NCBI RefSeq assembly: GCF_002302565.1
Contig: NZ_CP022382.1
Coordinates: 753,001 to 817,000 of the forward strand
Length of the DNA stretch: 64,000 nt
Direction: 5' to 3'
DNA from: Capnocytophaga canimorsus
GTDB lineage: Bacteria > Bacteroidota > Bacteroidia > Flavobacteriales > Flavobacteriaceae
This document shows, piece after piece, positions 43,051 through 52,540 of this stretch (position 1 is its first letter; every line of letters begins with the position of its first letter). Both the position numbers and the translations under genes were made by a program. A model generated the notes under the pieces. That model saw nothing but the letters and a program-made list of their open reading frames with translations, ran no database searches and was not told the origin of the DNA.

Positions 43051-45666
43051 TTAGAATGAGAACGTAACGTTAAAGTTCCAAGTACGTCCGTATCCGAAAC
43101 GAACTAAGTTACGTGCATCCAAACCTTTGTATATATCGGTTGTTGTATTATCTACTTTATACACTTTTCCTCTATCTGTGCCAACTTCAGAAATGTAGAT
43201 AGTATTGAACAAGTTATTAACGTTGAAACGTAGCTTAACATTCGTCTTTTCAAGCATCGGAATTTCGTAAGATATCCCTGCGTCAAATACACTATATGAA
43301 GGCAATTTTAAATTATCTTTCAAAACAGCATCGGCATAAAGTTCATCATTATACTTCCAGTCCATATCCATTTTTAAACGTTCGGTAGGCTTAATTACGA
43401 TACCTAAACCTGCTTGAAATTGTGGAGAATCACCTACTTTACCGCCTTTTACGTCTTCAACTTTTTCATCTGTAAGTACCAAATTATCATCATAAGTCCG
43501 TTTTAAGGCGTTATCATCATATTTCCAATTTCCGTAAGATACAAATCCGTTGAAGTTCACGAAAGTTGATGGTTTAAACTTGAAATCAAATTCAGCCCCT
43601 TGATGCAATTGTGTAAGACCAGAATTAGTTGTATAAGTAGTTAACCCTGTACCTGTATCAACTTGAGAAGAGGCCGTAACACGATCTTTCCATAAAGTTC
43701 TATACAAATTCAAATTCCCACTAAATAAATCACTTACAAACTGATATCCTCCCTCAAAACCTAATATTTTCTCATTTTGGGTTAACGGATTAACATCATT
43801 GGTGTAGTTCAGATAGATATTATCGTGATAAGGTTGACGAGAATAATATCCTGCATTAACAAACAAGCTATGTTGCTCATTAACCTTCCAGTTAAATCCT
43901 CCTTTGATATTAAATCCGTCATTAGTAACTTTTTCTGCTTTTTGATTGTTTACATCATACTGGTATTCATCTACTCTTTGATGATATTGTTTAGATAGCG
44001 ACCCTTGCAAATAAGTAGAAATGTGCTGAGTATTGTACTCTACTTGTCCAAAAATACCTCCATAAGTAATGGTCTCACCATAATTCCAATCAATTCTTTC
44101 ATTATCCTCAACATTTTGAGTTAGTGCTTTCCACGGATTGGTCGTATAACTTTGTGTTACCTTATTTTTCTTATGAAAACGTTTAGCAGAATTATCTTCA
44201 ATAGCATTTAATCCTAAAAAATCTGTCACCGCTCTAAAGTGGGTTCCTGTATATTGGCGAATATCCGCTCCTATATTTGCGGTAAATTTTTCATTAAACT
44301 TGTGTTGGAAATTCGTAACCCCACCAAACCATTGATGATTGTTATACGATGCTCTCATTATAAAAGCATTTGAAAGTCTTAATCGAGTATCAGATATAGC
44401 AATTCCTCCAGGTACTTTGCTGTTATTTTCTGCTATTTTATCAAAATCAACAAGACCATTAGACGTATTAACAAACTTTCCTAAACCAGAGGCTCCACCG
44501 CCACGTCCTACTGAAGCATATAAAACGGTTGCCAATGAACTTTTATCGGAAATAGTCCAGTCCCAGTTTAAGTTAGCAATCGGTTTGTGGTAAAAATTGC
44601 GACGAGCTGACATATATTGTCCGTTAAGATACCCCCAATTGCTGTTATATTTTCTACCATATTTCAAATAATCAGATATTTTTTTGTTGAAATTTTGATC
44701 GTGCCATTGCGGAGCGCCGGTTACCAAGAAATTCAACATATGAGCATCATTGAGTTTCCATCCTAATGAAATGAAATAATTTTGTCCTTGTCCTCGTGTT
44801 CCGTCATTGTAACCATCTCCTTGCCAATGTGTAAACAAAACACTCGCACCAAAACCATTTTTCATCAAACCTGTATTATATCCTACTGTAGATTTCACAT
44901 AATTATCATTGGCGTAAGTAGCTTTTACAAAACCTCCTTCTTTCTTATCTGTGGCTTTAGTAACGATATTTACCGTACCTCCTACTGAAGATATTGCCAA
45001 TTTTGAAGAACCTAAACCACGTTGTACTTGTATGGCATTAGCAATATCAGACAATCCTGACCAGTTGGACCAATACACCTTACCATCTTCCATTCCATTG
45101 ATAGGCTGTCCGTTAATTAAATAGGCTGTATTATCTTGTTTGAAACCTCGGATATTGATACGAGCATCTCCATATCCCCCAGCTTGTCCAGCCACTTGTA
45201 CAGAAGGCGTATTTTTCATCAAATCAGGAAATTCTTGATTTCCTGCTTTTTCTACAATTACCGATAACGGAATGGTAGAAACTGCAATAGGTGTTTGACG
45301 ATCTTTCACCACATCAATAATTCCACTTCCCACTACAATTACTTCATTTAGTGACTCTGCATCAGGCATTAAAGTTACATTTACTGTAGCTTTACCATTT
45401 ACCAAAGTATAAGGCACTTCCTTGGTTACAAAACCTACATAAGTGAACACCAATACTCCCTTATTTTGGCTAACATTCACGGAGTATTTTCCGTTGAAAT
45501 CGGTAGAAGCCCCTTGTTTTGTTCCTTTTACCATTATGTTAGCTCCTGGTAAAGACATTGCCATTTCTCCGTCAGAAACTGTTCCTTGTACAATCCCTTG
45601 AGAATACACCGCTACTGCCATTAAAAACAGTACGGAAGTTAAAATCCATTTGTTTAATCTTTTCAT
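43051..45666 (-). CDS. TonB-dependent receptor with CarboxypepD_reg-like domain
   Basis: An 871-residue outer-membrane receptor. Signal peptide about 1-22, then the CarboxypepD_reg-like domain (about 24-110, VQGTVSDGEMAMSLPGANIM). The plug follows at about 120-235 (TPIAVSTIPLSVIVEKAGNQ, INIRGFKQDNTAYLINGQPI), then the 22-strand barrel, ending FNVTFSF with the C-terminal Phe. No SusD-like lipoprotein gene is adjacent, so a SusCD glycan system is unlikely. The ligand may be a metal complex or another nutrient. The 243-bp upstream spacer shows no clear promoter. Confidence 0.94.
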   Translation of the reverse strand: MKRLNKWILTSVLFLMAVAVYSQGIVQGTVSDGEMAMSLPGANIMVKGTKQGASTDFNGKYSVNVSQNKGVLVFTYVGFVTKEVPYTLVNGKATVNVTLMPDAESLNEVIVVGSGIIDVVKDRQTPIAVSTIPLSVIVEKAGNQEFPDLMKNTPSVQVAGQAGGYGDARINIRGFKQDNTAYLINGQPINGMEDGKVYWSNWSGLSDIANAIQVQRGLGSSKLAISSVGGTVNIVTKATDKKEGGFVKATYANDNYVKSTVGYNTGLMKNGFGASVLFTHWQGDGYNDGTRGQGQNYFISLGWKLNDAHMLNFLVTGAPQWHDQNFNKKISDYLKYGRKYNSNWGYLNGQYMSARRNFYHKPIANLNWDWTISDKSSLATVLYASVGRGGGASGLGKFVNTSNGLVDFDKIAENNSKVPGGIAISDTRLRLSNAFIMRASYNNHQWFGGVTNFQHKFNEKFTANIGADIRQYTGTHFRAVTDFLGLNAIEDNSAKRFHKKNKVTQSYTTNPWKALTQNVEDNERIDWNYGETITYGGIFGQVEYNTQHISTYLQGSLSKQYHQRVDEYQYDVNNQKAEKVTNDGFNIKGGFNWKVNEQHSLFVNAGYYSRQPYHDNIYLNYTNDVNPLTQNEKILGFEGGYQFVSDLFSGNLNLYRTLWKDRVTASSQVDTGTGLTTYTTNSGLTQLHQGAEFDFKFKPSTFVNFNGFVSYGNWKYDDNALKRTYDDNLVLTDEKVEDVKGGKVGDSPQFQAGLGIVIKPTERLKMDMDWKYNDELYADAVLKDNLKLPSYSVFDAGISYEIPMLEKTNVKLRFNVNNLFNTIYISEVGTDRGKVYKVDNTTTDIYKGLDARNLVRFGYGRTWNFNVTFSF

Positions 45667-45909
45667 CAGTTTTTAGTTATAAAGTTTCTCTGTTAGACGG
45701 CACAAAAGTGCGCTTTTTTTTAGGCTTCAATGTTAAGCCAATGTTAATTTTAAAACGTTTCTTTTTCCATTTTATTTCATTAAAACAGGGGTTTACGTTT
45801 TATATCTTTCAATATTTTAAGAAAAATGCATCTCTTATTTTTCTTAAAAGCTAAAATCAAAAAAAGTTTTTAACCTTTTCAAACGATAAGGATAAAAACG
45901 TTTTAAATT

Positions 45910-46404
45910 TTAAGACGCTCCTAATTCTATTATTTCCATATTTTTGATTTCTGTTTTATGGATTTCAAAACGCAACATCGTTCGTTTTTTATGCCAACCA
46001 TACTTCCCCGCAGCTCCAGGATTAAGATGTAATAGTTGATTCTTTCTGTCATATATTACTTTCAAAATATGGGAATGTCCTGAAATAAACAACTGTGGCT
46101 TTTGAGTTTCAATTTCCTTTTTTGCCAAAGCGGTATATTTTTGAGGATATCCGCCTATATGAATCATCAAAATGGCTACCTCTTCACAAAAAAAACGATT
46201 CACCTCCGGAAATTCGGCTCGTATTTTGGCATCATCAATATTACCATAGACCCCCTTTAAAGGCTTTATTTTTTGTAACTGTGTTACCACCTCAATACTA
46301 CCAAAATCACCACAATGCCATACTTCATCAGCCTCACTTGTATATTGCAAAATACGCTCATCAATATAGCTGTGTGTATCCGAAAGCAAAAGAATTTTAG
46401 TCAT
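45910..46404 (-). CDS. YfcE/MJ0936-type metallophosphoesterase
   Basis: A 164-residue calcineurin-like phosphodiesterase. Metal ligands lie in LLSDTHSY, WHCGDFGS, GNIDD, and a C-terminal ISGHSHILK with LHLNPGAAG. Small proteins of this type hydrolyse model phosphodiesters; the natural substrate is unknown. Cytoplasmic, no signal peptide. It is on the same strand as, and 20 bp downstream of, the DUF417 gene. Confidence 0.92.
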   Translation of the reverse strand: MTKILLLSDTHSYIDERILQYTSEADEVWHCGDFGSIEVVTQLQKIKPLKGVYGNIDDAKIRAEFPEVNRFFCEEVAILMIHIGGYPQKYTALAKKEIETQKPQLFISGHSHILKVIYDRKNQLLHLNPGAAGKYGWHKKRTMLRFEIHKTEIKNMEIIELGAS

Positions 46405-46424
46405 CTTAGTGAAAAAATAGAAAA

Positions 46425-47033
46425 CTAAGCTGTTTTTCTCAGTATTCGCTGTGCTGCATCGGAAGCTGCTACCAAACCTCCTGCCATCATAATAATATCT
46501 TTAAGCACTAAACGTCCTGCCCCTGAAAGATATGGGAAACCATAATTAGGTGTAGGCATATCCCCCCCTAAATTAGGCACATACACCTCTGGAGTGGTGA
46601 TCAAAAATGAAAGCGTAACGATGGACATTCCAAAGGTAAGTAAACCTCCTACCAAACCTATCTTGGGTGACCAAATGCCCAATAATACCAACAAACCAAT
46701 AAGGCAAATCACAGTTCCTAAACCATAAGAAAATAGGTAAGTTCCGTTTTGTTTATGCCATTCTATATTCTTAGCCACCATTTTACCTTCAGGATTTTTA
46801 TGTAACATATACTCGGCTACAGTTTCTCCTTTATCGTTAACCGCTGTTTTTCCTGTATTTTGATAAAAGAAATTCATAAACGGACTATTGATTACAAACG
46901 GAACAATCCCATCTGCCTCATACTGAAAGGCTTTCAAACCACCAATCCAAGCCATTACCACAAAAATAGCTACACGAATGAAGTTAATAAAATTTGGCTG
47001 ACTATTTGCCAAAAAGTGCAATGCGTTTTTCAT
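46425..47033 (-). CDS. DUF417/YkgB (RclC-like) membrane protein
   Basis: A 202-residue polytopic membrane protein with about four hydrophobic segments, among them VAIFVVMAWIGGLKAFQYEA and GTVICLIGLLVLLGI. The N-terminal FIRVAIFVVMAWIG and the SPFMNFFY segment fit the DUF417 family that includes RclC of the reactive chlorine response of E. coli. A protective role is inferred by family only. It is followed by the metallophosphoesterase gene. Confidence 0.88.
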   Translation of the reverse strand: MKNALHFLANSQPNFINFIRVAIFVVMAWIGGLKAFQYEADGIVPFVINSPFMNFFYQNTGKTAVNDKGETVAEYMLHKNPEGKMVAKNIEWHKQNGTYLFSYGLGTVICLIGLLVLLGIWSPKIGLVGGLLTFGMSIVTLSFLITTPEVYVPNLGGDMPTPNYGFPYLSGAGRLVLKDIIMMAGGLVAASDAAQRILRKTA

Positions 47034-47101
47034 ATAAACTTTTTTAAAATAAAATTAATAACGAGGCGAAATTACAAATAATTCACACAAAATCAAAAAT
47101 A

Positions 47102-47130
47102 AAAGACCTTAACGAAAGGTTAAGGTCTTT
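47102..47130 (-). terminator. Terminator after gcvP
   Basis: Arms AAAGACCTTAAC and GTTAAGGTCTTT around GAAAG, followed on the minus strand by TTTATTTTTG. It lies 18 bp beyond the gcvP stop. Confidence 0.85.
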
Positions 47131-47147
47131 AGTAAATTATTTAATTA

Positions 47148-49994
47148 TTACATATAACTTTCAATAGGCGCACAAGAACAAATTAGGTTTCGGTCGCCGT
47201 GTGCATCATTCACTCTGCGAACGGTTGGCCAGAATTTGTTTTCGGCAATAGATTCCAATGGGAAAGCTGCTTTTTGTCGGCTATATGGCAAATTCCACGT
47301 ATCGGATGTAATCATTGAAAGCGTATGTGGAGCTTCTTTCAACACGTTGGTCTGGTCAGTTGGAGTAGCTTCTTCAATTTCTCTGCGGATAGAAATCATC
47401 GCATCGATGAATAAATCCAATTGAGCTTTGCTTTCACTTTCAGTAGGTTCTACCATCAGCGTTCCTGCCACTGGGAAAGAAAGCGTTGGTGCGTGGAAGC
47501 CGTAGTCCATCAAACGTTTAGCAATGTCGATAGCCTCAATACCATTTTGTTTGAACGGACGACAATCCAAAATCATTTCGTGAGCGGCTCTGCCTTGCTC
47601 TCCCGTATAAAGGATTTCGTAATGTTTTTTCAAACTTTCTTTTAGGTAGTTCGCATTTAAAATAGCGAATCTTGTTGCGTTTGCCAAGCCTTCGCCTCCC
47701 AACATTTTGATGTATGCATAAGAAATTAAACAAACATACGCACTTCCGAAAGGAGCCGAAGAAACTGCCGTGATAGCCTCACTTCCGCCTGTGGCAACTA
47801 CTGGATTAGTAGGCAAGAACGGAGCCAAATGCTTAGCCACGCAAATAGGTCCTACACCTGGTCCACCACCTCCGTGCGGAATTGCAAAGGTTTTATGCAA
47901 GTTCAAATGACAAACGTCTGCTCCAATGGTTCCTGGATTGGTAAGCCCCACTTGAGCATTCATATTTGCCCCGTCCATATACACTTGTCCGCCGTTTTTA
48001 TGAATAATATCAATAATTTCAACAATAGATGACTCGAAAACCCCGTGTGTTGATGGGTAAGTAATCATCACCGCAGCCAAATTATCTTTGTGTTTTTCAG
48101 CCTTTTCTTTCAAATCGGCAACATCGATATTTCCTTTTTCGTCCGTTTTGGTAACCACTACTTGCATTCCTGCCATTACTGCCGAAGCTGGATTTGTTCC
48201 GTGAGCTGATGAAGGAATTAAACAAATATTTCGATGTCCTTCTCCGTTAGAAATGTGATACTGACGGATAACCATCAAACCTGCATATTCACCATTAGCT
48301 CCCGAATTAGGCTGAAGCGATGTTGCTGCAAATCCAGTGATAACAGAAAGTGATTTTTCAAGCTCGGTAAGCATTTGGTGATAACCTTCTGCCTGATTTT
48401 TAGGAACAAACGGGTGAATATTTGCCCACTGAGCCATACTTAAAGGAAGCATTTCGGTAGCTGCATTGAGTTTCATTGTACAAGAACCCAACGAAATCAT
48501 CGAATGATTTAAAGAAAGGTCTTTTCTTTCTAACTTCTTGATATAACGCATCATATCTGTTTCACTATGATACGAATTGAACACAGGAGCAGTTAAAAAT
48601 TCACTTTGACGACGCAATGCCTCTGGAATAACACTCTTTTCTTCTAAAGAAGTTAGCTCTACTTTTTGTTTGCCTTCTGCTTCTGCGAAAACTGCTAAAA
48701 TAGCATTGAGTTCCTCTACTCCCACAGTTTCATTAAGTGAGATATTTACAGTTTCCGCGTCAGGATAGTAGAAATTAATTTGATTAGCTTCGGCTATAGC
48801 TTTGATTTTTTCAGCTTTTGCTTTTACTGAAAGTGTATCGAAGAAGTTTTTAGTATTCACTTGGAATCCCAATTTTTCCAAATTGTTTTTCAAAGTTACA
48901 GTAGCATTGTGAAGTTTACCAGCGATGAACTCCAAACCTTTTGGTCCGTGATAAACCGCATACATTCCTGCCATTACCGCCAACAACACTTGAGCCGTAC
49001 AAATATTAGAAGTTGCTTTATCGCGTTTGATATGTTGCTCACGTGTTTGGAGAGCCATTCGCAAAGCTGGATTTCCGTCTGCATCAATAGTAATACCAAT
49101 GATACGCCCAGGAATGGAACGTTTGTATTCGTCACGTGTTGCAAAATAAGCTGCGTGAGGACCTCCGTAACCCAACGGAATACCAAAACGTTGCGAAGTT
49201 CCTACCACCACATCTGCACCAAATTTTGCAGGAGCTTCAAGCAGAACCAAACTCAACAAATCAGCTGCAACAACTACTTTTATATCCAAACTATGAGCTT
49301 TAGCTACAAAATCAGCATAATTGTACACCTCTCCGTTAGTTCCTGAAGGATATTGAACAATCGCACCGAAGTAGCTCTCGTCCAAAGTTATCGTTTCGTG
49401 ATTGCCCACTACTAACTCAATACCAAAAGGAACAGCTCGGGTTTGTAATACAGAAAGCGTTTGTGGAAAAATCGTTTCAGAAACGAAGAATTTATTAACG
49501 TTATTCTTTTTCTGCTCGCGAGTACGTAAATCAAGTAACATTGCCATTGCTTCAGCAGCAGCTGTCCCTTCATCTAACAAAGACGCATTGGCAATTTCCA
49601 TTCCCGTAAGGTCAAGAACAACAGTTTGATAATTAAGTAACGCCTCTAACCTACCTTGTGCAATTTCAGCCTGATACGGCGTGTAAGCAGTGTACCAACC
49701 TGGATTTTCAAAAATATTTCGCTTGATTACCGAAGGTGTAATCGCTTCATTGTAACCCAACCCAATATAAGATTTGAAAACTTTATTTTTTTCAGCCAAT
49801 TCCCCTACGTGTTGTAAAAATTGATATTCGCTGATACCTTTTGGCAGATTTAAAGGCGATTGCAAACGAATATGTTTAGGAATGGTTTGGTCGATTAATT
49901 GGTCTAAACTATCAGCACCAATTGCATTGAGCATCTGTGGAACGTCATTATGAGCTATCCCAATATGACGCAATTCAAATTTTTCTGTATTCAT
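47148..49994 (-). CDS. gcvP: Glycine dehydrogenase (decarboxylating), P protein
   Basis: Start at 49994 (MNTEKFELRHIGIAHND), 948 residues, the usual size of one-chain P protein. The frame from 50060 adds 22 residues that begin upstream of the promoter. A PLP enzyme that decarboxylates glycine and passes the aminomethyl group to the H protein. PLP lysine K701 is in NLHKTFAIPHGGGGPG. The N-terminal half holds GLGYNEAITPSVIKRNIFE, and the C-terminal half VEPTESESKAQLDLF. gcvT and gcvH are not in the window. Confidence 0.97.
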   Translation of the reverse strand: MNTEKFELRHIGIAHNDVPQMLNAIGADSLDQLIDQTIPKHIRLQSPLNLPKGISEYQFLQHVGELAEKNKVFKSYIGLGYNEAITPSVIKRNIFENPGWYTAYTPYQAEIAQGRLEALLNYQTVVLDLTGMEIANASLLDEGTAAAEAMAMLLDLRTREQKKNNVNKFFVSETIFPQTLSVLQTRAVPFGIELVVGNHETITLDESYFGAIVQYPSGTNGEVYNYADFVAKAHSLDIKVVVAADLLSLVLLEAPAKFGADVVVGTSQRFGIPLGYGGPHAAYFATRDEYKRSIPGRIIGITIDADGNPALRMALQTREQHIKRDKATSNICTAQVLLAVMAGMYAVYHGPKGLEFIAGKLHNATVTLKNNLEKLGFQVNTKNFFDTLSVKAKAEKIKAIAEANQINFYYPDAETVNISLNETVGVEELNAILAVFAEAEGKQKVELTSLEEKSVIPEALRRQSEFLTAPVFNSYHSETDMMRYIKKLERKDLSLNHSMISLGSCTMKLNAATEMLPLSMAQWANIHPFVPKNQAEGYHQMLTELEKSLSVITGFAATSLQPNSGANGEYAGLMVIRQYHISNGEGHRNICLIPSSAHGTNPASAVMAGMQVVVTKTDEKGNIDVADLKEKAEKHKDNLAAVMITYPSTHGVFESSIVEIIDIIHKNGGQVYMDGANMNAQVGLTNPGTIGADVCHLNLHKTFAIPHGGGGPGVGPICVAKHLAPFLPTNPVVATGGSEAITAVSSAPFGSAYVCLISYAYIKMLGGEGLANATRFAILNANYLKESLKKHYEILYTGEQGRAAHEMILDCRPFKQNGIEAIDIAKRLMDYGFHAPTLSFPVAGTLMVEPTESESKAQLDLFIDAMISIRREIEEATPTDQTNVLKEAPHTLSMITSDTWNLPYSRQKAAFPLESIAENKFWPTVRRVNDAHGDRNLICSCAPIESYM

Positions 49995-50029
49995 AATTGT
50001 ATGTAAATCAATTTTGATTATTAAACGTA

Positions 50030-50060
50030 CAAATTTAGAATTAAATTTGAGAAATTGCAA
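50030..50060 (-). promoter_or_regulatory. Promoter of gcvP
   Basis: TTG at 50060-50058, a 20-bp spacer, TAAATTTG at 50037-50030 on the minus strand, 35 bp before the ATG at 49994. No glycine-riboswitch-like fold was seen in the short leader. Confidence 0.55.
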
Positions 50061-50201
50061 TTTTTAAATGGAGCAAACTTACGAAATTAATTTACCTCTA
50101 AATTTCAGAAGTAATAACCTAATATCTTCTATCAAAACTTTACTCAAACTGTTTTTTATGCGTTTACTCCTCAAACCACGCTGTTTTCATAACGATTTAA
50201 C

Positions 50202-50209
50202 TACTTTTG
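50202..50209 (+). promoter_or_regulatory. -7 box immediately upstream of the UbiA-like gene
   Basis: TACTTTTG ends only 4 bp before the ATG at 50214, so the transcript would have little or no leader. Confidence 0.5.
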
Positions 50210-50213
50210 CAGT

Positions 50214-51029
50214 ATGAAATTCATACGAAAATTACTCGATTTTTACCTAAAAAGTAGCTTACACGTGGCACTTGCCCTAACAGCTATGGGATTTATCAGC
50301 TTACGAGAGCTTACCAGCAACAACCACTATGTGCTTCTGCCACAACTATTCTTCTTAGGGATTGTTGCCTATAATTTTGTAAAATACATACCCTTCATAC
50401 TAAAAAACAATAAATCTTTTTCTAAAAAACTAAAAATCATTATTCTAACAAGCTGCTTTTTGAGTTGCTATCTGTTATTTTATTTTACATCTGCCCCTGT
50501 TAAAGAAAAACAAATTCTATTCCTCACAATTTTACTGACCTTAGCATATACTTTCCCCATTTTACCTTATAAAAGTAGCCTAAGGCAATTGATAGGAATA
50601 AAAACAGCTAGTGTGGCTCTTTGTTGGACATTGATTTCCGTGATTCTTCCCATCATTCATACCGAAATCTCGTTAAACCTAAATGTTTACGCAGCAATTA
50701 CACAACGTTTCTTATTGGTTTTCGTACTTATTTTACCTTTTGATATTCAAGACATAAAAGAATCAGAATCAGGAAATATTCCAAAAAAGATTGGTATTCT
50801 GAACACCAAACGATTAGGCACATTTATACTTACTTTATATACCTTCTTATTCTATTTCAGAACCTTTCCAAGCTCAATATGGTACTGGGCAAACTCAAGC
50901 ATTGTTTTACTTACAGCGATACTACTTTGGCTGACTCCAGCAAAAAGCAAACATCAGTTACATAGCACTTTTCTTGTGGAAAGTATTCCGATAGTATACG
51001 GATTGTGGATATTTTTCTTTTCAAACTAA
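50214..51029 (+). CDS. Polytopic membrane protein, UbiA-like
   Basis: A 271-residue protein with about eight hydrophobic segments. It lacks the first Asp-rich motif of UbiA enzymes but has FDIQDIKESESGNIPKKIGI, which resembles the second Asp motif followed by the usual KIG turn. It looks like a diverged relative of the UbiA prenyltransferase at 24427-25335. Loss of the first motif may mean it is not a classical prenyltransferase. The -7 box ends 4 bp before the ATG, so it may be leaderless; a downstream ATG (MGFISLREL) is possible. Confidence 0.78.
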   Translation: MKFIRKLLDFYLKSSLHVALALTAMGFISLRELTSNNHYVLLPQLFFLGIVAYNFVKYIPFILKNNKSFSKKLKIIILTSCFLSCYLLFYFTSAPVKEKQILFLTILLTLAYTFPILPYKSSLRQLIGIKTASVALCWTLISVILPIIHTEISLNLNVYAAITQRFLLVFVLILPFDIQDIKESESGNIPKKIGILNTKRLGTFILTLYTFLFYFRTFPSSIWYWANSSIVLLTAILLWLTPAKSKHQLHSTFLVESIPIVYGLWIFFFSN

Positions 51030-51032
51030 AAT

Positions 51033-51680
51033 TTAAAATTTGTATCCGACACCGATAAAATGATCAATAATAGGGGTAAAACGTTTTTCATCATCTTTGG
51101 AAATGCTTGAACCGAACAAATGCAAACGAGCCTCAATAAATATACGATTTGAAAAATGGTGCTCTAACCCTATAAAAGCTGTCAAATACGTGTTTTTGAT
51201 ATTGTTTGTAATGATTTGCTTTTGAGTAGTTATGGGTCCGAAACTATCGTGAGTGCCGTAAAAATTGGTGATTTTATCCGATTGTGCTGTTGCACGAGCG
51301 ATATACCCCATATTCATTCCCACTACGAAAGCAGCGCTTTTGCCTTCGTAATACTTAATTGACAAAGGCATTACTATACTTTGCAAACGAATATCTTTGT
51401 TATAAGCATAGGCTCTTCGCCTACCATCATAGGGCGGACGATAATTAGAACGTATCCGATTGTATAGTAATTCAGCCTGAAAAGCAAATTTCTCATTATG
51501 GCGATACTCCGCAAATCCACCAAAAAAATACGTCCATTTAATACGAGGACTGCCACCATTAGAGTCCGTTCCTAAATTAGAAAATGCTGATCCTCCTTTT
51601 ACACCATACGTAAATTTATCATTTTGTGCCAATACCAACCAAGGCAAAAACAACATCAGAAACAAGTAAATATTTTTCAT
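51033..51680 (-). CDS. Outer-membrane beta-barrel protein, PorT-like
   Basis: A 215-residue exported protein from MKNIYLFLMLF (start at 51680; the frame from 51686 adds two residues). Signal peptide ends VLAQ. YGVKGGSAFSNLG is the first beta-strand, and later strands alternate polar and hydrophobic residues, ending GVGYKF. It fits the outer-membrane beta-barrel domain family with PorT-type members. No function in type IX secretion can be assumed. It converges on the UbiA-like gene with a 3-bp gap. Confidence 0.87.
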   Translation of the reverse strand: MKNIYLFLMLFLPWLVLAQNDKFTYGVKGGSAFSNLGTDSNGGSPRIKWTYFFGGFAEYRHNEKFAFQAELLYNRIRSNYRPPYDGRRRAYAYNKDIRLQSIVMPLSIKYYEGKSAAFVVGMNMGYIARATAQSDKITNFYGTHDSFGPITTQKQIITNNIKNTYLTAFIGLEHHFSNRIFIEARLHLFGSSISKDDEKRFTPIIDHFIGVGYKF

Positions 51681-51888
51681 TATCAATATTTATGAAACTA
51701 AAATCTATTTTTAACAAACAAAGTTTTGTACAAATATATCACTTTTTTACATAACCTCGTAATTGTTGAATATTTACTTTAACTCGATAATGTAAAATTT
51801 ATAATTGATTATTAGTCAAGAATATTTAAGTGAAATATAAACTTCTTCATATACAAATAAACAATAAGCCAATCGGTATTGATTTTGA

Positions 51889-52125
51889 GTTCTGCGGGTT
51901 TGCAATCTACATATACCGTCGGTAATCCGAAAATGCGTACAAATGTGGAGTAATGTTGGTGAGACGGTTTTTACTCCGTTTTTAGGGATTGGTAGTGAAG
52001 TTTATGAGGCTGTAAAACTTGGAAGAAAAGGCATCGGAATAGAACTCAAAGACAAGTACTTTGAAACGGCCGTAAGAAATGTAAATAAAGTTTTAGAAGG
52101 TCAAAAACAATTGGCTTTGTTTTAA
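51889..52125 (+). pseudogene. C-terminal fragment of an N4/N6 DNA methyltransferase
   Basis: The longest ATG frame begins at 51943, but the frame is open back to a stop at 51886-51888. Read from 51889 it gives CNLHIPSVIRKCVQMWSN then GETVFTPFLGIGSEVYEAVK and GIGIELKDKYFETAVRNV. This is the SAM-binding C-terminal segment of beta-class phage methyltransferases (motif I FTPFLGIGSE). The catalytic DPPY/NPPY motif and target-recognition part are missing. No start codon fits at the left. It is therefore a remnant left by the degraded phage element. Confidence 0.85.
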
Positions 52126-52137
52126 AAAAATAGAGTT

Positions 52138-52539
52138 ATGCAACGAGAAATAAAATTTAGAGGATTTTCCAAAAGGTTTATACCCAATGAATGGTTTTAT
52201 GGGGATTTAGTCAATTACATAGGCGAAAAATACATTTTACCTGAAGGACAAGATGTGTGGGATATTATTGGAGACGGCGTAGAGGTTCACTCGGAATCGG
52301 TAGGACAATTCACAGGACTTTATGATAAAAATGGTAAAGAGATTTATGAGGGTGACATTTTAGCTCCTATTTCAAAAGTGTCGTTTTATTATGTTGGTTT
52401 TGAAAGTGGAATGTTCTGCATTTACAATAATTTAGGAAGATGGGCGACAATGGAAAGAGGTATTGAAATTTACAAAGAATTAAATATTGATTTTGAAATC
52501 ATCGGCAACATTTACGAAAACCCCGAGTTATTGAAGTAA
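52138..52539 (+). CDS. YopX-family phage protein
   Basis: A 133-residue protein beginning MQREIKFRGFSKRFIPNEW with GDLVNYIGEKYILPEG and QFTGLYDKNGKEIYEGDIL, the typical YopX signature seen in prophages of Bacteroidota and Firmicutes. Function unknown. It is 12 bp after the methyltransferase remnant. Length is normal, so this gene is intact. Confidence 0.93.
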   Translation: MQREIKFRGFSKRFIPNEWFYGDLVNYIGEKYILPEGQDVWDIIGDGVEVHSESVGQFTGLYDKNGKEIYEGDILAPISKVSFYYVGFESGMFCIYNNLGRWATMERGIEIYKELNIDFEIIGNIYENPELLK

Positions 52540-52540
52540 T

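Noticed and set aside
43051-45666. SusC/SusD-type glycan uptake locus
   Set aside because: The receptor has a CarboxypepD_reg-like domain, but no SusD-like lipoprotein gene is adjacent on either side.
45667-45909. Hidden gene or RNA upstream of the TonB-dependent receptor
   Set aside because: AT-rich spacer with a 98-residue shadow frame only; the GCACTTTTGTGC palindrome near 45698-45711 lacks a proper -7 fit, so no promoter was called.
48861-49346. 161-residue plus-strand frame antisense to gcvP
   Set aside because: Shadow of gcvP codon usage; composition is rich in Ser, His and Cys without a motif, and gcvP is a confident gene.
49995-50213. Glycine riboswitch upstream of gcvP
   Set aside because: The leader from the -7 box to the ATG is only about 30 nt and shows no tandem aptamer-like fold.
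51687-51888. Possible left attachment site for the integrase
   Set aside because: I looked for a copy of the tRNA-Met 3' end (GGGAGTTGAACC-type sequence) and saw none in this spacer, which is only AT-rich non-coding DNA. The left boundary stays undefined.
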